Numbered from the stretch's first letter, positions 24,908-35,702 are shown. The stretch: DNA of 64,000 nt from Corydoras sp. C115 (GCA_019802505.1 JAFMOC010000095.1:1110001-1174000); one strand, 5' to 3'. A program made the numbers and translations. The notes: generated by a model not told the origin, from the sequence alone.

Positions 24908-25257
24908 GTGTTTTTGGAAGAGCTGTGTTTTGAGTTGTTTCTTAACAATACTTTGGCTAAAGCCGCGTATTTTAACGCTGTGCCTGCGGTGTGCTGCTAT
25001 TGTTACGTTAATGCATCACAGAAAATCCGACCCCCTGAATTTACTGTAAATACCCGGACAAGTTTCAGGCTACAAACCAGAAAGCAGGTTTTCAAAAGCA
25101 TTATGTACTAAAACAGCACATAATCATTATTATTCTTTATGTGCGTGCTGGCGTCAGGTTGTGCTGTCTATAAATATTGTTATTTCTACTCTAAACAAGA
25201 AACAAAAATTAAGAAAAAGATAAACAAATGGGAATTGTGAGCAGAATTTATTTAAAA
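24908..25257. other. unrecognised DNA, possibly diverged LINE 3' UTR
   Basis: The start (AAGAGCTGTGTTTTGAGTTGTTTCTTAAC) resembles the stretch next to the LINE fragment at 42410-42450, so part may be LINE-derived. The rest is unrecognised. Confidence 0.4.
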
Positions 25258-25510
25258 TAACTTACGAACAGAGCTGGGAAGATTGTACTACCATGTTGCA
25301 GTGGTGAACGATACGGTGAGGTTGAATCACTAGGCGACATTCATCACTAGAGCGAAGTGAACGAGTCGGAGGGCATTTTGGAAATCTAGAGTGAAGGTAA
25401 GAGGGGCAGATCTAGAGATTGTCCTGTAGGTTTGTAATGAATGCAGCAGCTACAGGGAGCCAATAGAGAGAGAAGTAGAGGAGTGACATGAGGTCACTTG
25501 GTGGTTGAAC
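25258..25510 (-). pseudogene. L2-like LINE ORF2 C-terminal fragment (broken)
   Basis: Minus-strand DNA matches the fragments at 42530-42740 and 48233-48535: AACGAGTCGGAG, CACTAGAGCGAAGTGAACG and GCTACAGGGAGCCAATAGAG on the plus strand. In the better copy the conceptual peptide contains SYLHSIF and TRSLRSSDD, the C-terminal landmark of L2/CR1-like ORF2. Here the frame is disrupted. This is an old, dead insertion. Confidence 0.72.
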
Positions 25511-25844
25511 ACAAGGCGGGCTGCAGAATTTTGTATCAGTTGTAGAGTCTGATTGTGCAATCTGGGAGACCTGCAAGCAATGCATTACAGTAATCGAGCC
25601 GGGATAGGATGAAGGCTTGGACTAACAGCTGAGTAAAATGTTCGAATAAGAAAGGTCTGATCTTCCTCATGTTGTAAAGAAAGAATCTGCAGAATGGACA
25701 GTTAAGATGTGAGTCAGTTATGAGACCATGGTTACGGGTCGAACTCCGAGTCGGTTGGGGAGATTGAGGATTATGAGAAGATCTGGGTCTGCCAAATTTA
25801 GTTTGAGATGACGGGCCTGGAACCGGATATCCGATTTGAGATCG
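25511..25844 (-). repeat. sequence upstream of the LINE fragment, probably repeat
   Basis: Continuous with the LINE fragment. It reads as a low-divergence interspersed sequence (CATTACAGTAATCGAGCCGG, GGTCTGATCTTCCTCATG), with no second copy in this window. Classification is uncertain. Confidence 0.4.
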
Positions 25845-25935
25845 CGGGGTCGTCAGGGGTTCCCCATGCCCATCCAGTGCAGATACATCCAGGACAGGGC
25901 ACCAATCATCAGTGGTAATTTAGTAAGGTTAATGC
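25845..25935 (-). repeat. V-SINE fragment
   Basis: GGGTTCCCCATGCCCATCC joined to GCAGATACATCCAGGACAGG. Internal pieces of the SINE 3' half only. Confidence 0.85.
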
Positions 25936-26132
25936 TCATCATCATAACCTCCTTGGCATCCTTGGCATGCTGACTACCGGCGAGTTAAAACCACAGGGGG
26001 TGATGAAATTAGGGAAGGTGTGTACAGGCAGTTGGCATCAGGACCATTGTGGTGTGCAAACAGCATGAGGCAGAATGCCACAAGGAGGTGGTGACAGAGG
26101 ACTGGCACTCAAATGAATTCTGTAATCCTGCT

Positions 26133-26400
26133 TGCAGTTCAAGTTCAAGTAATTTATTTATATAGCAATTTTTACAACAGTACATTGTCACAAAGCAGCT
26201 TTACAGCGTTATAAGCCTTTAAAGCCCCAAAGAGCAAGCCGAAGTGACATTGGCAAGACAAAACTCCCTATTATGTTGTTATATTAAGGAAGAAAACTTT
26301 TAAGGACCAAGACTCAGTGGGGGACTCATACTCCTTGAGCGGCCGAGCAGCAACAATAGTGTAGGACACTGATGTACAGATTGTGTGATGATCAGGTGAC
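26133..26400 (-). repeat. repeat A (unclassified), partial
   Basis: Reverse complement of the copy at 60090-60475. It begins with TTCAAGTTCAAGTAATTTATTTATA (a LINE/SINE-like A-rich 3' end) and includes GCGGCCGAGCAGC and GTGTAGGACACTGATGTACAG. Confidence 0.82.
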
Positions 26401-26682
26401 CCATCCATCCATCCATTATCTTGTGCTTAATCCTCTACTAGGGTCGTGGAGGGGTTCCCCATGCCCATCCAGGGGAGAACGTTTTGGGCGCTGGGCAAAT
26501 AGATCCAGGACAGGGCACCAATCCATTGCACAGGGCACACTCACTCACACACACACACACTCTATATGGGGCAACTTGGAGAATTCAATTGACCTTGATC
26601 CATGTTTTTGGACTGTGGGAGGAAACTAGAGAACCCGGAGGAAACCTATGCGGACAAGGGGAGAACATGGAAACTCCACCTT
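26401..26682 (-). repeat. V-SINE, head-truncated
   Basis: (ATCC)n tail to GAAACTCCACC. The tRNA-derived head is missing. Confidence 0.91.
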
Positions 26683-26784
26683 CAGGAAATGCACCTTTCT
26701 GCTTTAACTTAGTCTGTAACTGTATAAAAAACAAGACCAGATGAGTGTGGGACATGGTATCTCAGTGCTTAAGATGTAGGACCA

Positions 26785-27000
26785 ACCATCAATGGGATAG
26801 CTCAGTGGTTAGGGCATTGGACTATCAATCTGAAGGTCGAGGGTTCAAATCCAAGGTCCACTCATTATAATAATGTGGCTCCTTGAGCAAGGCCCTTAAC
26901 CCTCATTGCTTCAGGGTGCTGTATCAACCCTGTGTTCTGACCCCAACCATGTTGGGATACTTGTAAGTGGCTTTGTAAAAAAGCATCTGAAAATTTTCCA
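26785..27000 (+). repeat. SINE2, best-preserved tRNA head
   Basis: ATGGGATAGCTCAGTGGTTAG (A box) then GGGTTCAAATCC (B box, near 26840-26851). The body is CTTGAGCAAGGCCCTTAACC, and the tail GTAAGTGGCTTTGTAAAAAAGC is the LINE-like end. The head folds like a tRNA up to the B box but lacks a 3' acceptor strand, so it is not a tRNA gene. Confidence 0.88.
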
Positions 27001-27181
27001 AATTGGAATGTAATGGAAATGGAAATGGAACCTGGATTTGCTTGGTCTTGCCATCTGGCTAAATCTCTTCTCCTTGTGCAGCCATCAGTTCCCAGCATGA
27101 CCCACAATAGAGTCACCTGGAGCTTATAACATTGTACTAACTAGGTCTTAATCCAGAAAACATGACAAGAACCTGGCTGTG

Positions 27182-27632
27182 GGGTGTGGTAGCTCATCGA
27201 TCAGAAGGTCGTGGTGTAGGGTCATCAATCTGAAGGTCCATCCATTCATTATCTTACGCTTTATCCTCTATTAGGGTCACGGTGGGGTTCCCCATGCTCA
27301 TCCAGGGGAGAACGTCTCGGGCGCTGGGCAGATACACCCAGGACAGGGCGCCAATCTATCGCTGGGCACACACTCACTCAAACAAACACACTATACGTGG
27401 ACACGGGGTGAACATGGAAACTCCACCCAGATTGGGATTCAAACCAGGAATCCCTAGTGCAGAGAGGCAAACGTGCTAACCACTAAGGCACCCCAATCTT
27501 AAGGTCATAGGTTCAATTCTCAGGTCCACTCATATTACCAATGTGGGTACTTGAGCAAGACCCTTAACCCTCATTGCTTCAGGGTGCTGAATCAACCCTG
27601 TTTTGAGAACCCAACCATGTTGGGATACTTCT
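27182..27632 (+). repeat. SINE2 interrupted by a V-SINE
   Basis: SINE2 5' part at about 27182-27236 and 3' part at 27493-27632. Between them lies a minus-strand V-SINE (27237-27492). CAATCTGAAGGTC before the insert and CAATCTTAAGGTC after it are a diverged target-site duplication. The V-SINE is therefore younger than this SINE2. Confidence 0.88.
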
Positions 27633-28078
27633 AAGCGTCTGTGGTAGCGCACCTACAAACTGTAGCAATGTATGTCCCAGAGTCCACACGCCACTTGGTG
27701 AAGGGTTCTAACAGCAAGACGGTGGAACTCGGTTGAACCAGCAGGTGTAACGAATCCCAGGAACAGGTGAGCTGGAACACATGACGGAACACCTCTGGCG
27801 ACATTACAGCTTTCAGAAATGAAAAGGCCAGTTCAGACCAAAAAAAGAGGATTAAAATGAGAGACAGTGAGTGTAGGTCACATGGTACCATTTCACAGTT
27901 AGGTGCCTGGCAGCTGGTCCTGTCATAGCTGCCTTGGGGCAACTGTTGGACCACTACACATGCTGTGCTAAGCAGAGTATCGCAGACAGAAAAAGACACT
28001 TTAATGTCATGTGTGGAACAGGATTTATTCAGATAACCCAATACAACTACTAAGATTAAAGAAAAGCTATTCTAGGGG
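27633..28078. other. core of the inverted-repeat structure, unrecognised
   Basis: About 450 bp with no second copy in the window. A minus-strand frame of about 136 codons (27631-28041) has no motif I recognise. If the inverted repeat is a transposon, this would be its cargo. Confidence 0.4.
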
Positions 28079-28189
28079 GATGAGCTACCACACCCCACAG
28101 CCAGGTTCTCGTCATGTTTTCTGGATTAAGACCTAGTTAGTACAATGTTATAAGCTCCAGGTGACTCTATTGTGGGTCATGCTGGGAAC

Positions 28190-28312
28190 TGGGGGGGGTG
28201 GTTCCCCATGCCCATCCAGGGAAGAACGTTTCGGGCGCTGGGCAGATACACTCAGGACAGGACACCAATCTATCGCTGAAGACACACTCGCTCACACAGA
28301 CACATATTTACT
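28190..28312 (-). repeat. V-SINE fragment
   Basis: GGTTCCCCATGCCCATCC to CTCACACAGACACAT. Abuts the outer end of the right inverted-repeat arm. Confidence 0.87.
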
Positions 28313-28322
28313 GGGTGTAAAG

Positions 28323-28545
28323 TGTGGTAGCTCAGTGTTTAGGGTGTAGGGCCATCACTCTGAAGGCCGTGGGTTCAAATCCCAGGTCCACTCACATTAA
28401 CAATGTGGCTCCTTGAACAAGACCCTTAACCCTCATTGCTTCAGAGTGCTGTATGAACCCTGTTTTCTGACCCCAACCAAGTCAGGATACTTGTAAATGG
28501 CTTTGGCCAATTAAGAGATGACCAAATGTGAACGTAATGGAAATG
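28323..28545 (+). repeat. SINE2
   Basis: A box GTGTGGTAGCTCAGTG, B box GGGTTCAAATCCCAGG, body CTTGAACAAGACCCTTAACC, and tail ACTTGTAAATGGCTTTGGCC. Confidence 0.87.
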
Positions 28546-28837
28546 GTCCTCTCATTTCCCAAGACTTACTAGAACTCCTCTTCACAAGTACATGGTGGGC
28601 ACAGATACATTAGACCTCAATGTTTGTTCTCCATTTATTTTCCAATGCATCTATTGCTGTGTCAGCAGTGACCGGCGTGGGTGGCCTCTCAGACGGGGCA
28701 TCACGATTGAAAAGCTGTATGTTTCCTTGGTAGACAGACTTTCTTCAGTTCCTGGAAAACGTTTGAGTCAGATTTATTCGGACACCGGTACAAGCACAGA
28801 AGATTGAGTAGATTATGTACATTTGTACATTGTACAT

Positions 28838-28990
28838 TTACATTTAGCAGACGCTTTTATCCAAAGCGACTTACAAGATGAGCACAGGGTTAATCACAAC
28901 ATCCCTGGAGCAATGAGGGTTAAGGGTCTTGCTCAAGGACTGACATTGGTAACTTTAGTGGACCTGGAATTTGAACCCCCAACCTTCAGA
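28838..28990 (-). repeat. SINE2 with intact 3' end
   Basis: Starts at the 3' terminus: ACATTTACATTTAGCAGACG, then CTTTTATCCAAAGCGACTTAC. It runs to GGTCCACTAAAG-equivalent and B-box sequence (TTTGAACCCCC). This end is shared with the L2-like LINE tail at 42253-42310. Confidence 0.87.
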
Positions 28991-29039
28991 TTATATTTTT
29001 CTTTATGGTCACGTCAAGGAGTAAGCGAACAACCTACCT

Positions 29040-29848
29040 TCTCCCCATCCTTTCCGAAGCTTTCCAAGGTTTCTCCTTTAAAAACCGACTATAACAGGGT
29101 GTTTTGTCTTGACACTGTCGCTATGGCTTGCTCTTTTTTTGGGGGGGGGGTTCAGGCTCGGAACGTGGTAAAGCTGCTTTGAGACAATGTACTGGTATTT
29201 TCCCTGAAATGATGCTGTTCCAGGGAGCCCTCTCAACTAAGTAATCTTTTAGTTCTGCTGCTCTAGTCAGTGAAGCCGGACTCACATAATGCTCTGTGTC
29301 AATCAAACTGGTTATTACTTAAATACTGGGCTTTATTAGTGCTAACTACTTTTCTTGCATGTTTCTTTTGAGCTGTTGCAAAATTTCCTGAAAATGTGGT
29401 CAGATCTTTATCCATGGTTCTGCTGAAGCACTGCAGCTATATCGATTACTGGATGGAACCCGGAGTTCTATTGGACTGGCAGTCCTGCTGGATGCCCTCA
29501 ATGGATTTATATAGTTTTCCAATTGTTAAATATGGGTCACATGATCATTACACAATCTGTACATTGGTGTCCTACACTGTTGATGCTGCCCGGCCGCTCA
29601 AGGAGGATGAGTCCCCCACTGAGACTTGGTTCCACCAAGATAACAACATAACAGGGAGATTTGTCTTGCCACTGTCACTTTGGCTTGCTCTTTGGGGGTT
29701 TAAAGGCTTATAACACTGTAAAGCTGCTTTGTTACAATGTACTGTTGTAAAAAGCTCTTTGTCCATGACACTACAACAATTACTGGATGGAACCCGGAGT
29801 TCTATTGGACTGGCGGTCCTGCAGGATGCCCTCAATGAACTTATATAT
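29040..29848 (+). repeat. repeat A: three partial to full copies
   Basis: Copies lie at about 29040-29195 (3' part), 29298-29757 (near full, from GTCAATCAAACTGGTTATTA to GTACTGTTGTAAAAAGC) and 29758-29848 (5' part of a third). The third is interrupted by the LTR element at 29849, and its 3' part resumes at 32821. Shared blocks include TGATGCTGCCCGGCCGCTCA and AAAGCTGCTTTGTGACAATG. Confidence 0.82.
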
Positions 29849-30230
29849 GTTACGATGGGGGGAATGGTAGGAGCCAATATACAGGGGGGGAATGACGAAA
29901 GCAACAGGTGTCACTAAACGGGGTATACGTATATATATCTACACACAAATATAAATATATGACTGAGGTTTGAACTGGAGAACTGTGACGTACGAGCCGC
30001 AGAGCCAACCAAACACGCCACCTGGGTGTGAAAGGAGTTAGCGCGAGCAGCGGTATAGCCCAACGGCAGCCGGCAACGGAAATGAAGGGAACTAAACCTC
30101 AGCTATAGAGTAAGGCGCGCAATGCACGTGAATGCAAAGAAATAAACAAACTAAAGAGCAGCTTGCAAAATACTGCCTCCGCGACTGCGGCGCGAAACCC
30201 GAAACGAAAATGAAACGGTGTGATGTCACA
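29849..30230 (-). repeat. 3' LTR (382 bp)
   Basis: On the plus strand it reads TGTTACGATGG to GATGTCACA, i.e. TG...CA ends. Relative to the other LTR it lacks about 65 bp around 29960-29975 and has point changes. Confidence 0.9.
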
Positions 30231-30232
30231 GG

Positions 30233-31715
30233 GGTGTAGGCACAGGGGTGAAGTTTGGGAGGGGTCCCAACACGTTGGGAGAGCACTTCTCCGACCCCCA
30301 TTTCAGAGGCATCTACCTCCCCTATAAAGGGCTCCTCTGTTTCAGGGAGTTGCAGGACTGGTGGTGCTGTCAACCGGTCCCGGAGGGTATCAAATGCCCG
30401 CTGGGCATCTGGTGGCCATCGAAATGGGCTGGGGTTTTCCCGGTCAGCGCTGTTAAGGGGGGCGCTATCGCGCTGTAATTCCTTACGAATTTTTGAAAGA
30501 AATTCGCGAAGCCTAAGAAACGCTGGACCTCCCGGAGAGAGGTTGGACGTGGCCAACCTGTAACGGCCTGGAACTTGGTCTGATCCATCCTCAGGGTGCC
30601 TTGGGATATGATGAATCCTAGGAAGGACACCGTTGAGGTATGGAAGTTGGACTTCTCCAATTTGACAAAAAGATGTTTGTCTAGGAGAAGCTGAAGGACA
30701 CGACGGACATGGCCTATGTGCTCCATGAATGACCGGCTATAGATAAGGATGTCATCGAGGTAGACGTAGACGTAACGATCAAGCGCCTCCCTCAAGACAT
30801 CATTAATGAACCGCTGGAAGACAGCTGGGGCATTCAATAAGCCAAAGGGCATGACCAGATACTCGTAATGCCCCGTCGGCGTAAGGAACGCAGTCTTCCA
30901 TTCATCCCCTTGTCTAATGCGAATCAGGTTGAAGGCGCTGCAGAGATCCAACTTGGTAAAAATCATGGCCTTCTGCAGCGCCTCAAACCCGGTGGACATC
31001 AGTGGCAAGAGGTAACGATCCCTGACGGTTATGCTGTTCAGCCCGGGGTAGTCAATACACAGTCGTAACGTACCGTCTTTCTTCCCGAAGAAGAAGAAGC
31101 CTGTTCCCACGGGTGAGGAGGATGGTCGAATGAAGCCCATGTCCAGTGCCTCCCGGATATATGCCTCCATAGCAGTGCGTTCCGCGGCACTTAGGAAAAA
31201 CAGCCTTCCCCTAGGTGGTGACGTGCCGGGAAGGAGGTTAATGGCACAGTCATGGTCCCGGTGAGGTGGGAGGATATGGGCTCGGGCAACACTGAACACC
31301 TCTCCAAGGTCATGGTACTCGTGCGGGACCTTGGAGAGATCAACGGTGGTGGGTTTGGTCGGTACTGGGGTCTCCCGACTCAGCAGGCATGCCTCACTAC
31401 ACCGAGGTGCCCAGCCATAAACCGATCGCGATTGCCAGTCGATACGCAGGTTATGCTTCTCCAACCACGGGAACCCTGAGATCAGCATGAGCCGGGGGGC
31501 CCTGGTGATGTAGAAATTAAGGGTCTCTTCATGCCCCCCAATACGAAGGTGGACCGGATGGGTAGCATGAGTGATGGGACCTGCTCCTAGCATCCGGCTG
31601 TCCAAAGCCACCACCGGTAGTGGTGCCGGCAGTGTCACGACGGGTAGATCTAAATTCTTTGCCAGCTCACCATCAATGAAGTTTCCCGCAGCCCCAGAGT
31701 CTACATAAATCCCGA
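30233..31715 (-). pseudogene. pol remnant: protease, reverse transcriptase, partial RNase H
   Basis: The minus-strand frame starts upstream of 31638 without an ATG. The protease active site DSGAAGNFID lies at about 31672-31701. RT follows with WKTAF, YLVMPFGL and the catalytic YLDD (about 30750-30762), then FLGFANFF. The frame is lost near 30430 and continues in another frame as the RNase H start (DAQRAF, then EVDASEMGVG). It ends by running directly into the 3' LTR. An intact family member would continue through RNase H and integrase, which are absent. Confidence 0.88.
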
Positions 31716-31789
31716 TCTCTGCCTTAGCCTTGCTTCCCCAAATTAACTGTCCCCTTAAGGTGATGCCTACGGGGGTAATTTATGGCCTA

Positions 31790-32353
31790 GGTTCCGCCCC
31801 CCTGACCGAACCTGGCCCGGGCGTTTCCCGACGGTCTTGTCGATGGCATCGGCTCCTCCCCAGATCCCGATCTCTCTGGGTTGCGAGCTGGGGCTGGCCA
31901 AGCAGGCCGAGGGCTTAGGGCCCTTGTGCGATTTGCCCTTTCCCTAGCGCGTTGTCGTAAGCGTATGTCCAAGCGGATGCACATCTTGTACATTTCGGTT
32001 AGGCAGGTAGAGCATTAGCCCAGGTTAAGGCCTTGCCAGTTAGTAAAGAAATCATAAAGACTACCTTAGAAACCTAGAAGGCTGCTGTTCGATAGCCAGT
32101 GAGCACTGGAGCAGGAATCCCCTACAACGCTCTGCCTCCCCAGCGAACCTCTCTGTGCGTCCGAACCCCCGGGAGGGAGTCTGGATGCCCCCAACCTAGA
32201 TGGTGATTCTGGCCTAGGAACAGCCTCGGCACGCTGTTCTGCAATCAAGGTCAGCTGCTGCATTATTTGTTGCAGGAGCTGTTCATGGCGGCCAATGGCT
32301 GCCCCCTGGAGCTGCAAAGCCTCCCTGATAGGCAAGTCCCTAGCTGGTTCCAT
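31790..32353 (-). pseudogene. gag remnant
   Basis: The ATG at 32353 opens a frame beginning MEPARDLPIR with a GRHEQLLQQI stretch, similar in style to the short coiled N-termini of Sushi-ichi-type Gag. Downstream pieces in other frames read SLLTGKALTWANAL (about 32005-32050) and MCIRLDIRLRQRARER (about 31935-31990). Most of the capsid region is missing and no zinc knuckle is visible. The start lies only about 17 bp from the LTR edge, leaving little room for a primer-binding site. Confidence 0.75.
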
Positions 32354-32370
32354 CTTTGGCCACGCCGTAC

Positions 32371-32819
32371 TGTTACAATGGGGGGAATGGTAGGAGCCAA
32401 TATACAGGGGGGGAATGACGAAAGCAACAGGTGTCACTAAACGGGGTATACGTATATATATCTACACACAAATATAAATATCCACATATACACCTAGATT
32501 GTCACTAAACGTTAATCCCGAGGTACACAGGAAGTTCCGCACAAAACGTCCCGACCAAGGTTCGAACCGGCGGACTGCGACCTACGAGCCGCAGAGCCAA
32601 CCAAACACGCCACCTGGGTGTGAAAGGAGTTAGCACGAGCAGCGGTATAGCCCAACGGCAGCCGGCAACGGAAATGAAGGGAACTAAACCTCAGCTATAG
32701 AGTGAGGCGTGCAATGCGCGTGAACGCATAGAAATAAACAAACTAAAGAGCAGCTTGCAAAACACTGCCTCCACGACCGCAGCGCGAAAGCCGAAACGAA
32801 AATGAAACAGTGTGATGTC
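32371..32819 (-). repeat. 5' LTR (449 bp) with tRNA-like segment
   Basis: On the plus strand it runs from TGTTACAATGG to TGTGATGTC. The minus strand carries TGGCGTGTTTGG (A-box-like, near 32605-32616) and GGTTCGAACC (B-box-like, near 32561-32570) at tRNA-like spacing. The outer CA dinucleotide is lost at the junction with repeat A. Confidence 0.85.
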
Positions 32820-32820
32820 T

Positions 32821-32965
32821 TGCCACTGTCACTTCGACTTTGGTGGTTCGAAGGATTTTGGTGCTCTTTGGTGGTTCGAAGGATTATAACACTGTAAAGC
32901 TGCTTCGTGACAATGTACTATTGTAAAAAAACACTCTACAAATAAATGACTTCAACGTGAACTTA
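32821..32965 (+). repeat. repeat A, 3' remainder after the LTR insertion
   Basis: TTGCCACTGTCACTTC to GTACTATTGTAAAAAAACAC continues the copy broken at 29848. About 200 bp of the repeat are missing at the junction and no clear target-site duplication remains. Confidence 0.78.
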
Positions 32966-33907
32966 CAACAGCAATCTAGAACTCCTCAGTGGGACAACCA
33001 GCCCCAGTATTTGCCCCTACCACCTCTCTGTATTCGAAAACATGTCTCGATACAAGGATTCAGAATCTGCTGATGGAGCCAGCGGTAATCAACTTTGATG
33101 TTGGATATTTATCACACCTCACGTGGTTCCGCCTAATAAGCGTGGACCTTCTTTACAGCCGGGAACATTGCAATCCACGAAGAGAGAGATCTGGCATTGA
33201 GCTGCACGATGCAGGCTCCAATACGACGATCACACAAAGGCCAATTTAAAAGCTCAAATATATCCTATGATTGCCAGCGTCTTCGTCGTTCCCCCAATGT
33301 GGACATGGGCTATGTTCTACCCAGACCCTTCAGTGTGCTTAGAAGCGGCAAAATGTAATGAAGTCAATAAATCTTGTCATTTACCGGTGACACAATGCAC
33401 AGTGAGTAATTCTATGACAACGACAGTGTGGAACAGCAGGAGAGTGAATGGCAGAACATTTCAAAGGCCCATAGTGTATTCGCTTTTTACAATAAAATTA
33501 AATTAAAAATACAGTACTTTCCATGGAAGCGCAACAAAACATTACTGGAGGGCAATTTGGCAAGTGACATTGGTTAAAACCACTTTTAGGGTTTTATACG
33601 TCCTTAAAAGGAATATAACCAACCGCTAATGTTTTTGTCTATTGTTTACGTAGAGGCTATAAGAGCCGTCCAAGGTTCTACAACTATTGATACTATTGGG
33701 ACCATATGTTCATTCGGTCATTATCCTCTAAGATGGTTGGGGATAGGGACGTCGGGGGTTCTTTGCTGAGGTTTTTGCCCCTTCAACCCGGATAAGGGGT
33801 AGAAAATGGATGGACGGATGGATGAGGTGTGGTACACGAAGTGAAATCAAGCAGCAATATTGGAAAAAGGCTAAATGCAATGAGGGGTGGGTACAAACGA
33901 GGACGGG
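32966..33907. other. about 0.9 kb of single-copy-looking DNA
   Basis: No window repeat family is present. The 86-codon frame at 32989-33249 (+) and 79-codon frame at 33267-33506 (+) are unrecognised, and I regard both as unsupported. Confidence 0.45.
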
Positions 33908-34254
33908 ATTCATCCATCCATTATCTTCCGCTTTATCCTCTACTAGGTTCGCGGGGGGGTTCCCCATGCCCATCCAGGGGAGATCATTTCGGGCGCTGGT
34001 CAGATACACCCAGGACAGGGCGCCAATCTATCACTGGACACACTCACTCACTTAGACACACTCTATATGGGGCAATTTGGAGCATTCAGTTGACCTTGAG
34101 TCATGTTTTTGGACTGTGGGAGGAAACCGAAGCACCCAGAGGAAACCCACGCGGACACGGTGAGAACATGGAAACTCCACCCAGATTGGGATTCAAACCT
34201 GGAATCCCTAGTGCTGAGAGGAGAACATGCTAACCACTAAGCCACCATGCCACC
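33908..34254 (-). repeat. full-length V-SINE
   Basis: TTCATCCATCCATTATCTTC to CTAAGCCACCATGCCACCC. All domains present. Confidence 0.94.
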
Positions 34255-34379
34255 CAGCTTCAATACAGTCTGTTGGCATGTGATGTCACAGCTTATAAGG
34301 CTGCACAAGTCATCAGGTGGAGCCACATCAGTTGTGCTAATCAATCTACTTGAGCAATGCCTCAACTCCGCCTCTACTC

Positions 34380-35060
34380 CCCGTTTTCAGTTTCCATGGT
34401 TCTCCCCGTGTCCAAACTGGGTGGAGTTTACATGTTCTCCCGGGGTCTCTGTGGTTTTTCATCCAGGTTCTCCTGTATCTGCCCAGGTTTCCTCACACAG
34501 TCCAATAAAATGGATTCCAGACAGATTGTCTGCTTTAAATTGCCCCATATAGAGTGTGTTTGTGTGAGTGAGTGTGTGTGCAGTGATAGATTGGAGCCCT
34601 GTCCTGGGTGTATCTGCCCTGCGAACCTAGTAGAGGATAAAGCAGAAGATAATGAATGGATGGATGAATGGCTGCTCTAAATTGCACCACCTAAATTGCC
34701 CCTATACAGTGTGTGTTTCAATGTGAGTGAGTGAAACATTCCCTTAACTGAATGGAGTGTCTGTGTGGGCTTCCTCCGGGTTCTCCGGTTTCCTCCCACA
34801 GTCCAAAAACATGGATTTAAGGTAAATTGCCTGCTCTTCACAGCCCCTATCCAAATTGCCCCAAAATAGTGTGTGTGTGCCGAACGATGGATTGGCACCC
34901 TGTCCTGTGTGTATCTGCCCAGAGCCTGAAACGTTCCCCTGTCTGGGTGGAGTTTCCATGTTCTCCCCATGTCCGTGTGGGTTTACTCCAGGTTCTCCGG
35001 TTTCCTCCCACAGTCCAAAAAGAAGGATTCAAGTTATAAATAAAATAAATGCTCTAAATT
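34380..35060 (+). repeat. headless V-SINE tandem array
   Basis: Successive units of about 230-300 bp. In each, the SINE 3' domain (GTATCTGCCCA, then GAAACGTTCCC) joins directly to the core (CTGGGTGGAGTTTCCATG), skipping the tRNA head and B box. Joints are near 34420 and 34930. Confidence 0.85.
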
Positions 35061-35066
35061 GCCCCA

Positions 35067-35412
35067 GCGGCACGGTGGCTTAGTGGTTAGCACGTTCTCC
35101 TTTCAGCGCTAGGGATTCCCGGTTTGAATCTCAATCTGGGTGGAGTTTCCATGTTCTCCCCGTGTCCACGTGGGTTTCCTCCGGGTTCTCCGGTTTCCTC
35201 CCACAGTCCAAAAACATGTATCAAGTCAATTGAATTCTCCAAATCGTCCCATATAGAGTGTGCATGTGTGAGTGAGTGTGCACAGGGATGGATTGGCGCC
35301 CTGCCCTGGGTGTATCTGCCCAGTGCCCGAAACTTTCTCCCCTGGATGCCCCCCCCCCCCCCCGCAACCCTAATAGAGGATAAAGCAGAAGATAATGGAT
35401 GTATAGTTGGAT
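35067..35412 (+). repeat. full-length V-SINE
   Basis: Head GCGGCACGGTGGCTTAGTGG, B-box variant GGTTTGAATC, complete core, and a tail after GATAATGGATG. Confidence 0.94.
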
Positions 35413-35644
35413 GGATTATAAAATAAGGATGAAATGCATTTCTTACAGTCATGTTGCAGAATATACACCACAGTAAGACTTTTCGAACTGTCTTATATAA
35501 TATTTATATAATAACTGCCCAGCGCAAGAAAATACACAGAACCCTGATCAAGAACCAGTGCCCTGTATCACAGCAAAGATATTCAGGTCAGAACGCATTA
35601 TCAGCGGCTCAGCAAGTAAAAATGGGTCTTTGGCTACAAGTACA

Positions 35645-35702
<58 letters not shown>

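Larger units (their letters stand above)
27086..28191. repeat. long inverted repeat with 113-bp arms
   Basis: Arm 27086-27198 and the reverse complement of arm 28079-28191 differ at one position in 113. The arms read from CAGTTCCCAGCATGACCC at the outer ends to GGTGTGGTAGCTCATC at the inner ends. The 880-bp centre holds SINE2, V-SINE and unique DNA. Either a foldback/DNA transposon with long terminal inverted repeats or a recent inverted duplication would explain it. Confidence 0.95.
29849..32820 (-). mobile_element. defective Ty3/gypsy (Sushi-ichi-like) LTR retrotransposon
   Basis: Two LTRs (29849-30230 and 32371-32819) enclose about 2.14 kb of minus-strand gag-pol remains. Order on the minus strand is 5' LTR, gag start, gag middle and C-terminal pieces, aspartic protease (DSGA), reverse transcriptase (YLDD), the first part of RNase H, 3' LTR. 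The rest of RNase H, integrase and any chromodomain are missing, gag is internally deleted, and there is at least one frameshift near 30430. It sits in a copy of repeat A and cannot be autonomous. The RT and Gag style is that of vertebrate Sushi-ichi/chromovirus-type Metaviridae. The family is known; the assignment is inference from motifs. Confidence 0.9.

Noticed and set aside
26785..26860. tRNA-like sequence with A and B boxes
   Set aside because: Followed by SINE2 body instead of a 3' acceptor stem, and the same head recurs at several dispersed sites. A SINE head, not a tRNA gene.
29849..32820. Possible functional retroelement or domesticated gag/pol gene
   Set aside because: Gag is deleted, pol is frameshifted, integrase is missing, and LTRs differ by a 65-bp indel and several substitutions.
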